Shown here one piece after another: positions 1-8,570 of a stretch of DNA of 64,000 bases (position 1 is the first letter of the stretch; every line of letters starts with the position of its first letter). Source of the DNA: Alphaproteobacteria bacterium (lineage in GTDB: Bacteria > Pseudomonadota > Alphaproteobacteria > UBA8366); NCBI GenBank assembly GCA_021774335.1, contig JAJFJD010000044.1:1-64000 (forward strand). The letters run 5' to 3'. The notes beneath the pieces were generated by a model that saw only the letters and a list, made by a program, of their open reading frames with translations, made no database searches and was not told the DNA's origin. A program made the position numbers and the translations under genes.

Positions 1-786
1 GCCGGGAGGTAGCCTTGGGGATCGAAGCGCATCATCAAGTGTTTGCGCGACTGTGGCTATTACTGGTCCCCCATCGCGAGCCTCGAAGCCACGTTTAACC
101 CACGGATGCCAAGCTTTTCCCCAAGTCTTTAGTTTCTCCACATAGGCTAGTTTATCGGGATGATCGCTTATGTAATCCGCACGCCAATTGCTTTCGGACG
201 AGCGTATACTCTTACTGGGAGCAATCCCATCCAGTTCAGGATTGCGATAGTAATACACGGACATTCGATCATTAAATGTTGAAAAACTATAAAATAGACT
301 AACAAAAATCTTAGGGTAATTTTTATCATTACTTAAAAGATAAGCGTTTGTTTCTTTCCAATGCCCATATTTACTATCTCTCTTAATAGGTGAATGGTGA
401 GCAATGCCCCAGCAATCTTGATTTCCTTGCTTTTCATTTTCGAGTGTTTCGCTGAATATCACATTTGGTTTGCTGCATCTCTTCGATTTCACGTATCCTT
501 CGCGTCCGGGTGAAAAGCCTGGTTCAAGGTTCGTATTAAAGTACACCATTCCCTTTACTGAATTGCGGTCCAAGCTAACAAGTACGGTCCTCAAGAACGG
601 ATTATCCAAATTGCTGTATTTAATCGCACTACCCGTGACGATCCATTTGCCGGCAGGTAGAGGAACTGATTTTCCACCGGCACTAAAGCTCCCCTCATAG
701 ACCTTACCAAGCGGCGTTTCCGCCACCTTTGTTGTCTCGCAGGCGAATAGAGCTAGGGAGAAAATTGCTAAAACTGCACGCCACAT
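1..786 (-). CDS. Putative lipoprotein, unknown function (C-terminus cut by window edge)
   Basis: Translating the minus strand from ATG at 786 gives an uninterrupted frame of 262 codons to position 1, so the C-terminus lies outside the window. The N-terminus, MWRAVLAIFSLALFAC, is a short hydrophobic signal ending in a lipobox-like LFAC, suggesting lipidation at Cys16 and outer-membrane or periplasmic anchoring. The mature part is rich in Lys, Ser, Tyr and Trp, with no family I recognise. Base composition is clearly more AT-rich than genes after 2000. Gene reality is well supported by the long open frame plus the signal; function is unknown. Confidence 0.72.
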   Translation of the reverse strand, partial: MWRAVLAIFSLALFACETTKVAETPLGKVYEGSFSAGGKSVPLPAGKWIVTGSAIKYSNLDNPFLRTVLVSLDRNSVKGMVYFNTNLEPGFSPGREGYVKSKRCSKPNVIFSETLENEKQGNQDCWGIAHHSPIKRDSKYGHWKETNAYLLSNDKNYPKIFVSLFYSFSTFNDRMSVYYYRNPELDGIAPSKSIRSSESNWRADYISDHPDKLAYVEKLKTWGKAWHPWVKRGFEARDGGPVIATVAQTLDDALRSPRLPPG

Positions 787-940
787 TTTATCGCCCCCCT
801 CATTTCACCCACGAAAGCATATCATTTTTGGATCAGCGTCCATTTTGACGTGTGTCAACGTGACGATGGGGTGACCTGCCCCTAATCAGTGGTCCAGTTT
901 CATAGTTAGCGGAAGGCGGTATCTAAGGTGTATGCCGTTA

Positions 941-1144
941 TTAATGGCAGTGAACTATGCCGGTACGTGTTTCCATGTGACAGCAGCTTCCAGGAGGTGA
1001 ACTCTTTCGGCAACCGCCACCATGCTCAACTACCTCTTGTTCAAATATTGGGGTCGGAGCGACTTTCGCTATTGCAGATGGAACACTCACGCTAATGGCC
1101 AACGCCAAGATTGCGACTAGGAAACGGTCGATGTGTTGCATCAT
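941..1144 (-). CDS. Small secreted Cys/His-rich protein
   Basis: 67 residues. A signal peptide (about residues 1-26, hydrophobic run then SAIA) is followed by a short mature part ending in GGGCRKSSPPGSCCHMETRTGIVHCH-like spacing: three Cys near residues 45-54, then HxxTGxxHCH at the end. Clustered Cys and His suggest metal binding or disulfides in the periplasm, resembling short YHYH/excalibur-like tails, but I cannot assign a family. GGGGAG lies just upstream of the ATG. Unrelated in composition to the GC-rich core genes downstream. Confidence 0.5.
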   Translation of the reverse strand: MMQHIDRFLVAILALAISVSVPSAIAKVAPTPIFEQEVVEHGGGCRKSSPPGSCCHMETRTGIVHCH

Positions 1145-1323
1145 CTCTACTCCCCTTCGGATCCTCGGTTAGGCCTTGCTACTACTATTAATCTAGACCG
1201 GCGTGGTTGATTTATCTCACGGCGGCAGTGGTCGGAGAAGACGATCCGGCGGCTCTACGACAGGCGGCGGTATGACGGGCGCTTACGCCAAACCACGCGA
1301 CTGCCTACGAGCAGGTCTCTCAA

Positions 1324-1671
1324 TTAACCCTGTCGCAAAGAGAGAAAAATTAGCAACGCTATCGCCAAGACGACCAAGTAAAGGAACCAGAGTAGCGGCT
1401 GGTGGTCTCTTTCCCAGTCTTTTACCCGGTAATAGTCGTGAAGCTCTTCAATCAAAGCTTGATCGTGATAATCGGTCCAAGATGCAAGGGTTCCTTTCTT
1501 CAGTTCCATATCCCAAATTTTTTTCGCCCTCATTCTTACCGCAGCATTATTTCTTCTATATCCCCTTTCGTCCCGTACCGCTCGATTTAGATATTTTTCT
1601 TCTGCGGGGGTGAAATCACCCCTCAACCACCGTTTCTCTCTCACCGCAGGCTGATCTTCGATTGATGGCAT
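1324..1671 (-). CDS. Hypothetical protein with C-terminal membrane anchor
   Basis: 115 residues. Residues 1-90 are charged and hydrophilic (many Arg, Lys, Asp, Trp); residues about 92-111 form one hydrophobic helix (LLWFLYLVVLAIALLIFLSL) followed by a short RQG tail, as in tail-anchored inner-membrane proteins. No recognised domain. The competing plus-strand frame over 1203-1613 lacks protein-like features. Low GC, like its neighbours. The Shine-Dalgarno is weak, so the start is uncertain. Confidence 0.45.
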   Translation of the reverse strand: MPSIEDQPAVREKRWLRGDFTPAEEKYLNRAVRDERGYRRNNAAVRMRAKKIWDMELKKGTLASWTDYHDQALIEELHDYYRVKDWERDHQPLLWFLYLVVLAIALLIFLSLRQG

Positions 1672-1871
1672 TGTCAGGAAATTCTTCGATGTTGGCTGCC
1701 AAATTCATAGAACCGAACTCTACCACATCACGTCCCACCGGCTCAGAGCCTCACAGAGCGCCGTTAGGGTCGGCGGATAGGTCGGCCTATCCCGAACCTA
1801 GGAATTGCTCAACAGCGGTCACTTAGGCGGCGTGGCGCACCGAATAAATGGCACACCATGCGGCACACCAA

Positions 1872-1896
1872 AACAAATGGAGAAAGCCACCGGCTT
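1872..1896 (-). terminator. Possible terminator downstream of tRNA-Lys
   Basis: Read on the minus strand, AAGCC-GGT-GGCTT forms a 5-bp stem with a triloop, followed by a T-rich stretch (TCTCCATTTGTTTT). It lies about 40 nt beyond the tRNA 3' end. A T6 run also follows the CCA directly, which could be the actual end signal. Confidence 0.3.
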
Positions 1897-1934
1897 GATG
1901 ACTTTTCCCAACTAACTGTTTTCTTTGGAAAAAA

Positions 1935-2010
1935 TGGTGAGCCCGACAGGGGTCGAACCTGTGACAACCTGATTAAAAGTCAGGTGCTCTACCAACTGAG
2001 CTACGGGCCC
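1935..2010 (-). tRNA. tRNA-Lys (anticodon UUU)
   Basis: 76 nt with CCA encoded. The minus strand folds into a full cloverleaf: acceptor GGGCCCG pairs with CGGGCTC (one G-U), D-arm GCTC..GAGC, anticodon arm CCTGA-CTTTTAA-TCAGG with anticodon TTT, T-arm with GTTCGACC in the loop, discriminator A then CCA. Reads AAA and AAG lysine codons. It borders an AT-rich stretch at its 3' side. Confidence 0.96.
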
Positions 2011-2225
2011 ATCCGGGCGGCCGGCGTGATTTCCGGCACGGCCGCCAATTCAGGCAAGTGAACCTAAGACGGCATCGGGGCGGTTGGTACGCCGTTGGGT
2101 CCCCGCATAAGGCAGTGGGCACCCGACCCCGACTTGCGGCGGAAAATAGGGCCGGATTCGCGCTGGGTCAACCGTTAGCCGCCATAATCGCTTCTGCCCC
2201 GCCGCCGCCCGCTGTATCATCGGGC

Positions 2226-3185
2226 ATGGATCATCTCTGGGATTACGACGCCACGCCGGGATCGCTGTTCGATCCGGGCAATGCGGACGATTTCTTCCGC
2301 CTTGCGCCGCGCTATCAACCGCCAGCCCTGGCCGCCGAAATGGCGCGGCTGGTCTACTGCAGCGACCTCAACCGGGTCAGCCTGGCGCTGCGGCGCGCGG
2401 GGTATGGTGACCCGATTTGGTTCCGGGAGAAGGGGACCGACGCCTTCCTCACCCGCAGCGCCGATATGGCGGTGCTCGCCTTTCGCGGCACGGAGGGCCC
2501 CAAGCTCCGTCACCTGACCGACCCGGCCCGGCTGCAGCGCGCCTTTGCCCAAAGCGGCTTCGACTGGACACAGGCGGCACAGAATCTCATGGCCGGGCTG
2601 CGGCCCGACATGCAGGAGGTCTCGGCCCATCTGATGACCGAGCTGCAGGACCTGCTGACCGATCTGGATTTCGTGCCGACCGATTGGGTCGTCGACGGCA
2701 AACCCGGCGGAAAAGTGCATCGCGGTTTCGCGCAAGCGCTCGACCGGGTATGGGAGCCGATCGCCAACCAGCTTGCCGGGCTCGACCTGCCGGTCATCTT
2801 CACCGGACATAGCCTGGGCGCGGCGTTGGCCACCCTGGCGGCGAGCCGGCATGCGCCCGAAACGCTCTATACCTTCGGATCGCCGACCGTCGGCAACGAA
2901 GGCTTCGCGGAAACGCTGCAGGGGACGGTGATCCATCGCCACATGAACTGCGCCGATCTGGTCTGCCGGATCCCGCCCGCGCTATACGCCCATGTGGGTA
3001 CCTTGCGCTATATCGACTCCACGGGCCGTCTGACCGATGCGGAGGAGAGCGACGCCGACAAGCTCGCCGCCTGGACCGAGCATTTCCAGTCGACGATGGG
3101 GCAGTGGGATAAGCTGTGGCTGCGCGGCCTGATCGACCATGCGCCGGTCAACTATGTCCGGGCACTCCTCAAGGGACAGACGTAG
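2226..3185 (+). CDS. Lipase class 3 family protein
   Basis: 319 residues from ATG 2226. Alpha/beta-hydrolase of the fungal-type lipase class 3 family. It shows the nucleophile elbow GHSLGAALA (Ser near residue 200), preceded by the strand LPVIFTGHS and followed by YTFGSPTVGN, the typical region after the elbow. FRGTE near residue 90 matches the oxyanion-side strand of the family. The likely substrate is an acylglycerol or phospholipid, but specificity cannot be read. No clear signal peptide, so probably cytoplasmic. The open frame runs back to 2058, but that extension is low-quality and lies beside the tRNA, so I prefer 2226. Confidence 0.85.
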   Translation: MDHLWDYDATPGSLFDPGNADDFFRLAPRYQPPALAAEMARLVYCSDLNRVSLALRRAGYGDPIWFREKGTDAFLTRSADMAVLAFRGTEGPKLRHLTDPARLQRAFAQSGFDWTQAAQNLMAGLRPDMQEVSAHLMTELQDLLTDLDFVPTDWVVDGKPGGKVHRGFAQALDRVWEPIANQLAGLDLPVIFTGHSLGAALATLAASRHAPETLYTFGSPTVGNEGFAETLQGTVIHRHMNCADLVCRIPPALYAHVGTLRYIDSTGRLTDAEESDADKLAAWTEHFQSTMGQWDKLWLRGLIDHAPVNYVRALLKGQT

Positions 3186-3194
3186 GCGGCGCGT

Positions 3195-3887
3195 CTAGAC
3201 CTGCTGGACCGACAGCATGTCGTCGCGTTCCGCGATCCATTCCGCGGCATAGCCGCAGTCGCGGTAGTCGTCGAAATACGGACCGCCCGACGTGTAATGC
3301 AGGTTGGAAATCTCGGTTGCCGGCAGCGCCGGGTCGTAGTCCACGAGATGGTTCCAGCCGCGCGGAATCTCCCCGATCAGGTGATCGCCGTCGAGCCATT
3401 GGAATCTGTGCAACGCCAGTCCGGTGGCCGTGTTGACGTAATCCGGCGTCAGCGCCGGACATTTGGCGCAGTTCATCAGCATGACGCTGGACCAGTTCTT
3501 CTTCTCGAACTTGGTCTGCGGTTGGCCGAGGAACTTGGTGTCTTCCTTCGGCACGTGGTCGTGATGCACGCACATCACCGCGTATTTATCGTCGCGCAGG
3601 TCCCAAAGCTTCGCGATGTCGTCGAGCACGAGCATGTCGCAATCCATGAAGATCGCCCAGCCTTCGAAGTCGCAGAGATAGGGCGTCAGGAAGCGCGAGA
3701 AGGAGAAGTCCGTGGACTGCAGCGGATGCCGTTCGCGCCACATCACGTCGCCCAGTTGGGATAGGCGCAGCGGCGTGACGGCGACCGGCCGGCTGGCGCG
3801 CCGCTGGATCGAATGCTCCAACACGCTGTAGGCGACGGCCTCGCGCGGGTCGTATCCGACGAACACGCGGATAAGGTCTTGAGGCAT
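3195..3887 (-). CDS. Glycosyltransferase, GT8-like
   Basis: 230 residues. Starts IRVFVGYDPREAVAYSVL, a nucleotide-sugar-binding first strand common in bacterial GT8-like transferases, and has FMDCDMLVLDD (a DxD-type metal/nucleotide motif) near residue 80. A later HYTSGGPYFDDYRDC segment contains possible metal-binding His and Asp. It probably transfers a sugar to a surface acceptor in the cytoplasm. ATG 3887 is chosen because GAGAAAGG lies about 10 nt upstream; an in-frame GTG at 3935 adds 16 residues. It lies just downstream of the TPR-glycosyltransferase gene on the same strand, so the two may work on the same glycan. Confidence 0.75.
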   Translation of the reverse strand: MPQDLIRVFVGYDPREAVAYSVLEHSIQRRASRPVAVTPLRLSQLGDVMWRERHPLQSTDFSFSRFLTPYLCDFEGWAIFMDCDMLVLDDIAKLWDLRDDKYAVMCVHHDHVPKEDTKFLGQPQTKFEKKNWSSVMLMNCAKCPALTPDYVNTATGLALHRFQWLDGDHLIGEIPRGWNHLVDYDPALPATEISNLHYTSGGPYFDDYRDCGYAAEWIAERDDMLSVQQV

Positions 3888-3965
3888 GTGGGAAATGCCT
3901 TTCTCGGTGATTATCGGTTTTGAATACACGCTCACCCCGGTCCGAACAAGAACACCGGGGTGCGG

Positions 3966-5834
3966 CTATTCCGCACTGTCGCGGAAATCGACCAGGGCGC
4001 CGGCGACCCGGGCGAGCAGGTCGTCCCAGCGGTGCGGTGCGGTCTGCCGGAACAATCGCATGGCCGGATACCACGGCGTGTCATCCCGGTCGCGTTGATA
4101 GCGCCAGTCGGGCATGAACGGCAGCATGGTCCATACCGGTTTGCCAAGGGCGCCGGCCATATGCACCGTCGTGTTGGTGATCGAGACGACGATATCCACG
4201 GCGGCGACCTGTCCCGCGAAATCCTCCAGGCTGGCGAACTGATCTATCTCGGGGTCGGTGAATATCTCCACGCCCGTGCGCGCCTGCGTTTCGGCAATTT
4301 CAGCCGTGTGATCACCGTATTGCAGCGACACGAATTGAAGACCCGGCATCGTCAGGATCGGGTCCCACAGGGTGAGGGGCGCATTCCGCTCCGGACGGCG
4401 ACGGTTGCCGCTGGCCCAGGCGATGCCCACGATCAATCCATCACCCCGCGCTCGATAGCGGGCGCGGCAGACCGCTGTGATGTCCAGATCGGCGGTTAGA
4501 TAGGCGGCGCTCGGCGTCGGCGCGTCGGCAAGGCTTGGCTTGAGCCAGCGGGTCATTTCGCTGAACGGCGTCTGGTAATCGATGTCGCCGCCCGAAAGAC
4601 CCCGGGCCGGTTTCGACCGACGTGGATGCACAGCAATATCCGGAAAAGCCCGGCTGAAGAGTCGGGCAAGGCGGGGATCGCATTCGACGATGCAACGCCC
4701 GGCCTTTTCCGACAGTTCGGACAGCATGCTGGCAAAAAGGATCTCGTCGCCCGCGCCTTCATCGGCCCAGGCGAGGATGGTCCGGCCGGCCAAGTCTTCG
4801 CCCTGCCATCGTGGCTGCGGGAAGGGGCGAGGTGTCCGCCCGTCACGGCGCCAGCGCCAATCGTATTCGCGCCAGCCTTCCTCATACTGCCGGTCCAACA
4901 ACAGCAGCAGCCCAAGATTGGTATGCGCCTCGGCCGAATCCGGAAGGCGGGCAATGGCCTCGCGGTAGGCGGCAATTGCCGCGTCCACCTTCCCTTGATC
5001 TTCGAGGATATTCCCGTAATTGATCGACAGGTCGCCGCGGTCAGGCGCCAGCGCCAATGCTTGTTCCATCGTCCGTTGCGCGGCGGCGGTGTGACCTTGT
5101 CCCTGCAGCACGCGGGCGAGATTGTTATGCGCTTCCATCGATTGGGGATCGATCTCAAGCGCCGCACGCAGGTGCGTCTCCGCCTCGCCGTACTGCATTT
5201 GCATCAGCAACGCCTTGCCGAGCCCGACCATCGCATCCGTATCGCCCGGCGCATGGTCGAGCGCCTCGCGGTAGGCCGCTTCCGCGTCTTCGAAGCGTTC
5301 CAACGCGTTCAGCGTCAAGCCATGGTTGAAATGTGCGTCGGCAAAGGCCGGCTCCAGCGCGACCGCGGCCGCATAATGTGCTGCGGCTTCGTCTAACCGG
5401 TTCAGATCGCGATAGGTGTTGCCGAGGTTGAAATGCGCATCGGTGAAATTTTCATCGCGAGCGATTGCCTTCGTATAGACATCCACCGCGCGCTCGAAAT
5501 CGCCGATGGCGCGGAGTGCGCCGCCCAGCACGTTATAGGCGGCCGGATCGCGCGGCACGGCTTTGATCGTCGCTTCCAAAAGAGGAACCGCATCGCCCGG
5601 TCGCTCGGTCTGCAGCAGGATCAAGCCGTAGAGATGGCATACTTCCGCCAATCCAGGAGCGGCTGTCTCTATTTCCCGAAGCGCTGTTTCCGCGGCCGCC
5701 AAATCGCCCGCCTGGTATAGATTGACCGCGTTCTGGAAACGGCCCTGCAACTCGAGGGACGCGGCGGAGATGCTGGCCGCCGATCCTTTCTTGCGCGCAT
5801 CGCGCGCTGCTTGCCGTCGCTGTTGGCGATTCAT
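3966..5834 (-). CDS. TPR-repeat protein with C-terminal glycosyltransferase-like domain
   Basis: 622 residues. A basic N-terminus (MNRQQRRQAARDARKKG) is followed by eight or more tetratricopeptide repeats, about residues 30-325 (for example DAHFNLGNTYRDLNRLDEA). The linker EGWREYDWRWRR is a hallmark of TPR-GT41/GT9-like fusions. Residues about 345-620 form a GT-B-like domain with GIAWASGN, VSITNTTVHMAGALGKPVW and WYPAMRLFRQ. The TPR array likely holds a protein or glycan acceptor. Related proteins are O-GlcNAc-transferase-like or heptosyltransferase-like; substrate unknown. Same strand as the GT8-like gene after it. Confidence 0.82.
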   Translation of the reverse strand: MNRQQRRQAARDARKKGSAASISAASLELQGRFQNAVNLYQAGDLAAAETALREIETAAPGLAEVCHLYGLILLQTERPGDAVPLLEATIKAVPRDPAAYNVLGGALRAIGDFERAVDVYTKAIARDENFTDAHFNLGNTYRDLNRLDEAAAHYAAAVALEPAFADAHFNHGLTLNALERFEDAEAAYREALDHAPGDTDAMVGLGKALLMQMQYGEAETHLRAALEIDPQSMEAHNNLARVLQGQGHTAAAQRTMEQALALAPDRGDLSINYGNILEDQGKVDAAIAAYREAIARLPDSAEAHTNLGLLLLLDRQYEEGWREYDWRWRRDGRTPRPFPQPRWQGEDLAGRTILAWADEGAGDEILFASMLSELSEKAGRCIVECDPRLARLFSRAFPDIAVHPRRSKPARGLSGGDIDYQTPFSEMTRWLKPSLADAPTPSAAYLTADLDITAVCRARYRARGDGLIVGIAWASGNRRRPERNAPLTLWDPILTMPGLQFVSLQYGDHTAEIAETQARTGVEIFTDPEIDQFASLEDFAGQVAAVDIVVSITNTTVHMAGALGKPVWTMLPFMPDWRYQRDRDDTPWYPAMRLFRQTAPHRWDDLLARVAGALVDFRDSAE

Positions 5835-5933
5835 GCCGTAACCGATCTTCCCACGAATATCGCGGCTACCCTGGGAGAGGGCTACGGTGCTGTCAAGACG
5901 ATGGAGGAAGGCGGGGCAGAACCCCCGGCGAGG

Positions 5934-6635
5934 TTAGGTGCCGCGGAATTCCTCGACCATGTCGGTCAGGAGTTCAATATCGTGAATGATCAGGCGATCA
6001 TCCTCGCGCGTCACCAGATCGGTCCGCGCCAGATCGCCGAGCACGCGGGCAACCGTCTCACGCGTGGTGGAAACGCGGCTGGCAATATCGCCGTGGATGG
6101 GGATCGGTTTGATGATCCCCATGTTCTCGTCGTCATTGGTGCTGGATTTCGCGAGGCGCAGCAATTCTGCTTGGACCCGGTTATTCGCGCCGAGGGTGCT
6201 GAGGTCCATGATGCGCTCGGTCGAGGTGCGGATGATCCGCGCCATATGCACCATGATCCGGACCGCCAACTCGGCATGCTCCAGGAGCAACTCACGGAAT
6301 GTCTCGTGCGTCATGGTCGCGACGGTGGTCGGCTCCAGTGCGACCACGTTGGCCGAGCGGGGCTGGCTGTCGAGCGCCGCCAATTCGCCGAAGTAGATGC
6401 CGGATTCCAGATCGTCGAAGGTGACTTCGCGGCCGGACAACGAGTAGTTGACCACGCGCACCCGGCCCGACGTGATGAAGTACACGTCGCGGCTATCGGC
6501 CTGCCGGTCGATAATCAACTCCTGCTTATTGAATTTCTTCCAACTGCAACGTTGTTCCAGCCGCGAAATATTCTCCGCCGCCAGATCGCTGAATAACTCG
6601 ACATTCGCGAGTGTATCGGTCTGTCCGTTGCTCAT
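5934..6635 (-). CDS. Crp/Fnr-family transcriptional regulator
   Basis: 233 residues. Residues about 10-125 form a cyclic-nucleotide-binding fold (GRVRVVNYSLSGREVTFDDLESGIYFGELAALDSQPRSANVVAL; the GELAALD-PRSA stretch is the phosphate-binding cassette). A long dimerisation helix follows, then a winged HTH at about 175-215 (HGDIASRVSTTRETVARVLGDL). The FGEL..RSA pattern suggests cAMP or a similar nucleotide as ligand. No N-terminal Cys cluster as in FNR. Targets cannot be read from the window. It stands alone, with 130 bp before the next gene. Confidence 0.9.
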   Translation of the reverse strand: MSNGQTDTLANVELFSDLAAENISRLEQRCSWKKFNKQELIIDRQADSRDVYFITSGRVRVVNYSLSGREVTFDDLESGIYFGELAALDSQPRSANVVALEPTTVATMTHETFRELLLEHAELAVRIMVHMARIIRTSTERIMDLSTLGANNRVQAELLRLAKSSTNDDENMGIIKPIPIHGDIASRVSTTRETVARVLGDLARTDLVTREDDRLIIHDIELLTDMVEEFRGT

Positions 6636-6768
6636 CCCAACCCCATTGCCTTGGCACGCTGTAGCATAACGAAGGCAAACCCTAACGCAGTGAACCGTAT
6701 ACTACCGAAATTCGCTTAATTTTGGTTTAAGGAACTAGATAGCTAGAATTTGTTCCTTTTATGACCAT

Positions 6769-7275
6769 TTAGCCGGTCACGTCTACACGCTCATCAAGTG
6801 CAGCATTTTCAATGCGCAACCGCCACGCGAGTACGGCGAAATTCGCGACGGAAAAGGCCAGGGCGATTTCCCAGGCGCCGAAGGCCAACGGCAGCAGTGC
6901 CACCTCAAGCACAACCACGATGTAATTCGGATGCCGCACCCAGCGGTAAGGGCCGTGCGTGATCAACGGCGTGTCGGGCATGTGGATGACCCGCGTCGTC
7001 CAGTATCGGCCGAGTGTCGCGATGACCCAGACGCGACCAAGCTGAACCACGAGATAGAGCCCGATCACCGTCCAATAGATCGGCGCGTCCGCGGGGATTA
7101 GAAACGCCATTGCGGCAAGCCAGCCCACATGAATGGCGATCATCACGGGATAGTGCCCTGCGCCTATTTCCCGGCCGCCGTTGGCGATGAGCCAGGCGCC
7201 GTTGCGGCGCGACAGCACCAGTTCGCCCAACCGCTGGAGTGCCACCAGCAACACGATAATTTGGATGATGGTCAT
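6769..7275 (-). CDS. Isoprenylcysteine carboxyl methyltransferase (ICMT)-like membrane protein, BpsB-like
   Basis: 168 residues with about four membrane segments. The C-terminal half carries the ICMT-family signature HGPYRWVRHPNYIVVVLE, which binds S-adenosylmethionine. The ATG overlaps the stop of the type III polyketide synthase gene by four bases (ATGA), so the two are translationally coupled. In Bacillus (BpsA/BpsB) and Streptomyces, such pairs make alkylpyrones or alkylresorcinols and O-methylate them. By analogy this enzyme methylates the polyketide at the membrane. The product here is inferred, not seen. Confidence 0.85.
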   Translation of the reverse strand: MTIIQIIVLLVALQRLGELVLSRRNGAWLIANGGREIGAGHYPVMIAIHVGWLAAMAFLIPADAPIYWTVIGLYLVVQLGRVWVIATLGRYWTTRVIHMPDTPLITHGPYRWVRHPNYIVVVLEVALLPLAFGAWEIALAFSVANFAVLAWRLRIENAALDERVDVTG

Positions 7276-8339
7276 CCGTCGGCGTCCATCAGCAGAAAGC
7301 CTGCCGTGAATCCGGGGCCGAGCGCGCCCGCTAGCATCTTGCCGTTGACGCCCTTGGCCAACGCCTGTTCGAGCACGAACATCACGGTCGCGGCCGACAT
7401 GTTGCCGAAGTCGCGCAACACCGACCGGGCATGACCAAATCCACCGCGCGGAATATCAAATCCATCCTCCAAGGCGTCGAGCACCTTAACGCCACCGGGA
7501 TGGAAGAGCCACTTCGCGATATCCTCGACGGCCAAACCATTGCGCTTCAGGAAAACCTCTACCTCAGGCCGCAGTTTTTCGCGGACTAGTGTGGGGATAT
7601 CCCGGCTGAACAAGACGCCCAACCCGTCGTCCTCGACCCGCCACCCCATCACATCCAATGAGTCGGGCCAGGTATGCTCCCCCCATCCTGTCAGTTTGAT
7701 GCCTTCACCGCCGCAGGTGACCAGTGCCGCAGCGGCACCATCTCCGAAGAGCGCCGTCGCGATGATGTTGCTTTTCGAATGATCGCCGGGCCGGAAGGTG
7801 AGGGAGCACAGCTCGACGACGAGGAACAACCATTTCTCGCCCGGCGCGGCCTTGCTGAGGGCGGCCGCCCGCGCCAACCCCAGCACACCGCCGGCACAGC
7901 CCAAACCAAATACCGGCAACCGTTGCAGGTCGCGGCGGAACGGCATGCGCTCCATTAACAGAGCGTCGAGGCTTGGTGTCGCAATCCCGGTGGTGGAGGC
8001 CACGACAATGCCGTCGACATCCTCCGGGCACAGGCCCGCTTCATCGAGGCATTTTCCGGCAGCGTGTTCGAGAAGATCGACCGATGTGTCGATATAGAGG
8101 CGGTCCCGGTCCTTCCATCCCTTGTGGTCGCCGAGCCATTCCAGCGGCGCGCAGGAGTACCGTGTCTCGATACCGGCATTGTCATAGACCGGCAGCAGGC
8201 GCTCGAACCCGCTGCCGCGGTCGGCGAAAATGAACTTACCGAACGCCTTTACGTCGTCCTGAGCGATCCGATAGCGCGGGACGGCGGTCGCCAGCGACAG
8301 AAGCCGGGGCGTTCGCGACGGGGAGGAAGACTCTGTCAT
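7272..8339 (-). CDS. Type III polyketide synthase (chalcone/alkylpyrone synthase family)
   Basis: 355 residues, normal family length. The catalytic triad is visible: Cys148 in FGLGCAGGVLGLARA, His280 in WLFHPGGVKVLDAL and Asn313 in RDFGNMSAATVMFVLE. It condenses an acyl-CoA starter with malonyl-CoA units and cyclises the chain, probably to a long-chain alkylpyrone or alkylresorcinol, lipids that can modify membranes or act as signals. Cytoplasmic, perhaps membrane-associated. First gene of a two-gene operon with the ICMT-like methyltransferase. Confidence is high for the family and moderate for the product class. Confidence 0.92.
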   Translation of the reverse strand: MTESSSPSRTPRLLSLATAVPRYRIAQDDVKAFGKFIFADRGSGFERLLPVYDNAGIETRYSCAPLEWLGDHKGWKDRDRLYIDTSVDLLEHAAGKCLDEAGLCPEDVDGIVVASTTGIATPSLDALLMERMPFRRDLQRLPVFGLGCAGGVLGLARAAALSKAAPGEKWLFLVVELCSLTFRPGDHSKSNIIATALFGDGAAAALVTCGGEGIKLTGWGEHTWPDSLDVMGWRVEDDGLGVLFSRDIPTLVREKLRPEVEVFLKRNGLAVEDIAKWLFHPGGVKVLDALEDGFDIPRGGFGHARSVLRDFGNMSAATVMFVLEQALAKGVNGKMLAGALGPGFTAGFLLMDADG

Positions 8340-8525
8340 TTAACCGGCTACCGCTACCATGTATTCCAATATTGAAGGGTTGGACCGAAAACCAAGCTCC
8401 CGCTTCTCACGTTTTCGTCATGCACCCCTTGAGGAAAGCCATGTAATTAACGCTTTCTTAAGGAGAATTATTCATCAGTCTTTTGTGTTTGAATTTGGCG
8501 CTTCTGTGCTCATATTAGCGGCATA

Positions 8526-8547
8526 CCCGGCGAGGTACCTCGCCGGG
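8526..8547. repeat. Perfect 22-bp palindrome upstream of the DUF502 gene
   Basis: CCCGGCGAGGT is followed directly by its exact reverse complement. As RNA it would fold to a 9-bp GC stem closed by a GTAC loop. It ends 23 bp before the DUF502 start codon and has no T tract after it, so it fits an operator or leader hairpin better than a terminator. Confidence 0.6.
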
Positions 8548-8570
8548 AGCAGATAACTGTAAGGATAGGG

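Noticed and set aside
1203..1613. 136-codon plus-strand frame
   Set aside because: Overlaps a minus-strand frame with a membrane anchor and shows no protein-like features.
1858..2061. 67-codon plus-strand frame over the tRNA
   Set aside because: It reads through tRNA-Lys on the opposite strand; its peptide is the translated shadow of the tRNA.
2217..2942. 241-codon minus-strand frame opposite the lipase gene
   Set aside because: Antisense shadow; the lipase frame carries the catalytic motifs.
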